NCBI GenBank assembly: GCA_030635365.1
Contig: DAOVYZ010000199.1
Span: 1-6,657 of the forward strand
DNA from: Bacteroidales bacterium
GTDB taxonomy: Bacteria > Bacteroidota > Bacteroidia > Bacteroidales > UBA12077
Reading direction: 5' to 3'
DNA: 6,657 nt
The translations under genes and the position numbers were made by a program. This document shows, in pieces, positions 5,694 through 6,657 of this stretch (the first letter of the stretch is position 1; every line of letters begins with the position of its first letter). The notes under the pieces are model-generated. The model saw nothing but the letters and a program-made list of their open reading frames with translations. It made no database searches and was not told where the DNA came from.

Positions 5694-5924
5694 TACACGA
5701 CTAAAAGGTAATAATAAAAGAATAAAACAGATAAATACACAAATAGATAACAATAAAGGAAGTAAATATATATAAAATGCACAGGTAGATATTAAATATA
5801 AGCGTACAGAAATATATTAAGCACGTATAAATATGTATAATACACTGATAGAAATAGAATAGGGGCGTATAGAAATTATATATACACGATTATATATTAA
5901 TTATAAACGGCTATTTGGTGAATG
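5694..5924. repeat. Array of eleven degenerate 21-bp repeats in exact register
   Basis: Cutting the sequence every 21 bp from 5694 gives eleven rows (starts 5694, 5715, 5736, 5757, 5778, 5799, 5820, 5841, 5862, 5883, 5904) that align without any gap. The consensus is TRCACGWATA for positions 1-10 and GAWATWAAWWA for 11-21. Position 10 is A in 11/11, position 5 is C in 9/11, position 6 is G in 8/11, position 9 is T in 9/11 and position 12 is A in 10/11. The C and G columns are far above their frequency in this AT-rich region. Rows 5715 and 5757 are the weakest. Positions 1-10 have partial dyad symmetry about the central CG. The array fills most of the 435-bp gap 5546-5980; the rest holds the two small inverted repeats and a GC-rich patch at about 5648-5663. 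It contains no coding frame. Confidence 0.8.
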
Positions 5925-5947
5925 TTCGAAAAAAATTGATTACTTTG
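5914..5947 (+). promoter_or_regulatory. Candidate promoter of the XRE regulator gene
   Basis: TTTG at 5914-5917 and TTACTTTG at 5940-5947 resemble the Bacteroidota -33 and -7 elements with a 22-bp spacer. The second has one mismatch and lies 33 bp before the ATG at 5981. The -33-like box falls inside the last copy of the 21-bp repeat, so a protein bound to the array would be expected to affect this promoter. Prediction only. Confidence 0.3.
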
Positions 5948-5980
5948 GTCAAAACTACTTCATAAGTAAAGCATAAAATT

Positions 5981-6349
5981 ATGATACGGTACAATTTTGA
6001 TAGAGTATTTAAAGCACGTGGAATAGAAAGGCCATTTAGTTATTTAAGACAAGCAGGGTTTTCTGATAATTTTGCTACTAAAGTAAAAAACAACAGGGTA
6101 GTTAGATTGAATTTAAAAGAACTTGAGAAGCTGTGCCTGGTATTGCGATGTACACCAAACGATTTTTGTGAATGGATTAAAGAAAAAGATACACAAGTTG
6201 ATTCTGATCATCCAATTAATTTAATCAAACGCTCAGATAAAGTAGTGGATATTATAAAAACTCTGAATACAGTTCCCTTAGGGCAATTAGATGAAATTGA
6301 AGGCATAATTAAGGAGAAAATAAAAGCTACCACACACAACGCTTCATAA
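5981..6349 (+). CDS. XRE/Cro-C1-type helix-turn-helix transcriptional regulator
   Basis: A 122-residue DNA-binding protein. Residues about 1-66 form a Cro/C1-type domain: MIRYNFDRVFKARGI at the start, FSYLRQAGFSDNFATKVKNN at about 19-38 as the helix-turn-helix region, LNLKELEKLCLVLRCTPNDF at about 43-62, then EW. The CTPNDF motif is typical of small Bacteroidota XRE regulators. The remaining ~55 residues are charged and predicted helical (DKVVDIIKTLN, QLDEIEGIIKEKIK), likely a dimerisation tail. No toxin, protease or ligand-binding domain is fused. The start ATG has no Shine-Dalgarno sequence. The gene lies directly downstream of the 21-bp repeat array, making the array a candidate target for autoregulation. 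It converges with kdsB; the 49-bp gap between them has no strong terminator hairpin. Confidence 0.92.
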   Translation: MIRYNFDRVFKARGIERPFSYLRQAGFSDNFATKVKNNRVVRLNLKELEKLCLVLRCTPNDFCEWIKEKDTQVDSDHPINLIKRSDKVVDIIKTLNTVPLGQLDEIEGIIKEKIKATTHNAS

Positions 6350-6398
6350 AACATTATAGATAACCTAAATTATTAAAGGAGCTTATTTTTCAAACAAT

Positions 6399-6657
6399 TT
6401 ATGAATTTAGTATTCTTTTAAGATCCTCAGGAGTATCAATACCTACAGAATTGAATTTTGTTTTGGCAACACGAATTTTATAACCATTTTCAATCCAACG
6501 GTTTTGTTCTAATGATTCCGCTATTTCTAAAGGAGATTGTTTTAAGTTTGTAATTTTTAATAGCGTTTCAGTTTTATAGGCATACATTCCAATATGCTTA
6601 TAAAAATCTTGAACTTGTATCCATTCTGACTGATCTTTATTTCTAACAAATGGAATA
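6399..6657 (-). CDS. kdsB: 3-deoxy-manno-octulosonate cytidylyltransferase, C-terminal part
   Basis: CMP-Kdo synthetase activates Kdo with CTP in the cytoplasm for attachment to lipid A in LPS synthesis. Only the last 85 or so codons are in the window; the reading frame continues open to the edge at 6657, so the N-terminus lies beyond it. Visible signatures are IPFVRNKDQS at the window edge, then FYKHIGMYAYKTETLL, SPLEIAESLEQNRWIENGYKI and the near-terminal VGIDTPEDL, which are characteristic of the C-terminal substrate-binding and dimer part of KdsB. A methionine at 6585-6587 is internal (within HIGMYAY) and is not the start. The family is about 250 residues long, so roughly two thirds are missing. 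It converges with the XRE regulator gene. Confidence 0.93.
   Translation of the reverse strand, partial: IPFVRNKDQSEWIQVQDFYKHIGMYAYKTETLLKITNLKQSPLEIAESLEQNRWIENGYKIRVAKTKFNSVGIDTPEDLKRILNS

Noticed and set aside
5694..5924. CRISPR array
   Set aside because: The period is only 21 bp, repeats are degenerate and contiguous with no unique spacers, and no cas genes are present.
5694..5924. Iteron-type replication origin
   Set aside because: Repeat length and tandem order would fit, but no replication initiator gene, DnaA box set or plasmid gene is visible, and neighbours are chromosomal housekeeping genes. Kept only as a remote alternative.
6585..6587. ATG at 6587 as the start of a 62-residue gene
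   Set aside because: The frame continues upstream with clear KdsB sequence to the window edge, so this methionine is internal.

Overview
The window looks like a chromosomal segment of an AT-rich Bacteroidota member, probably Bacteroidales/Marinilabiliales-like. The evidence is a GSCFA-domain protein, a DUF3078 outer-membrane protein ending in a β-signal phenylalanine, a four-helix-bundle (S23/IVS) protein, a CTPNDF-type XRE regulator, few Shine-Dalgarno sequences, and a kdsB fragment (Kdo for LPS, so a diderm envelope). No rRNA, tRNA, CRISPR array or transposase gene is visible.

Layout: (i) 1-973, queG on + (epoxyqueuosine reductase), apparently starting at TTG. (ii) 974-1092, a convergent intergenic region with a GC-rich inverted-repeat element. 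(iii) 1093-2568, two minus-strand genes, a DUF3078 outer-membrane protein and a YjbQ/UPF0047 protein, with short palindromes and a TAGC-rich repeat between and upstream of them. (iv) 2716-4991, a plus-strand run of monoacylglycerol-lipase-like hydrolase, four-helix-bundle protein and GSCFA protein. The middle gene sits inside a pair of imperfect inverted repeats (3564-3591 / 3979-4006) and looks like a cassette inserted between its neighbours. (v) 4988-5545, a minus-strand conserved protein of unknown function whose stop codon overlaps the GSCFA stop. (vi) 5546-5980, a 435-bp AT-rich gene-free region. (vii) 5981-6349, an XRE-type regulator on +. (viii) 6399-6657, the C-terminal part of kdsB on -, running off the window.

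The most striking signal is in region vi: eleven degenerate copies of a 21-bp unit in exact register with no indels (5694-5924). They share a C-G core in an otherwise almost pure A/T sequence and end at a candidate promoter of the XRE regulator gene. Twenty-one bp is two helical turns, so the cores all face the same side of the DNA. I infer a multi-site protein-binding array, most simply an operator array for the adjacent regulator, although a partition-type or nucleoid-protein site is also possible. The protein genes are mostly independent housekeeping or envelope functions (tRNA queuosine modification, outer membrane, lipid hydrolysis, Kdo activation) rather than one pathway.
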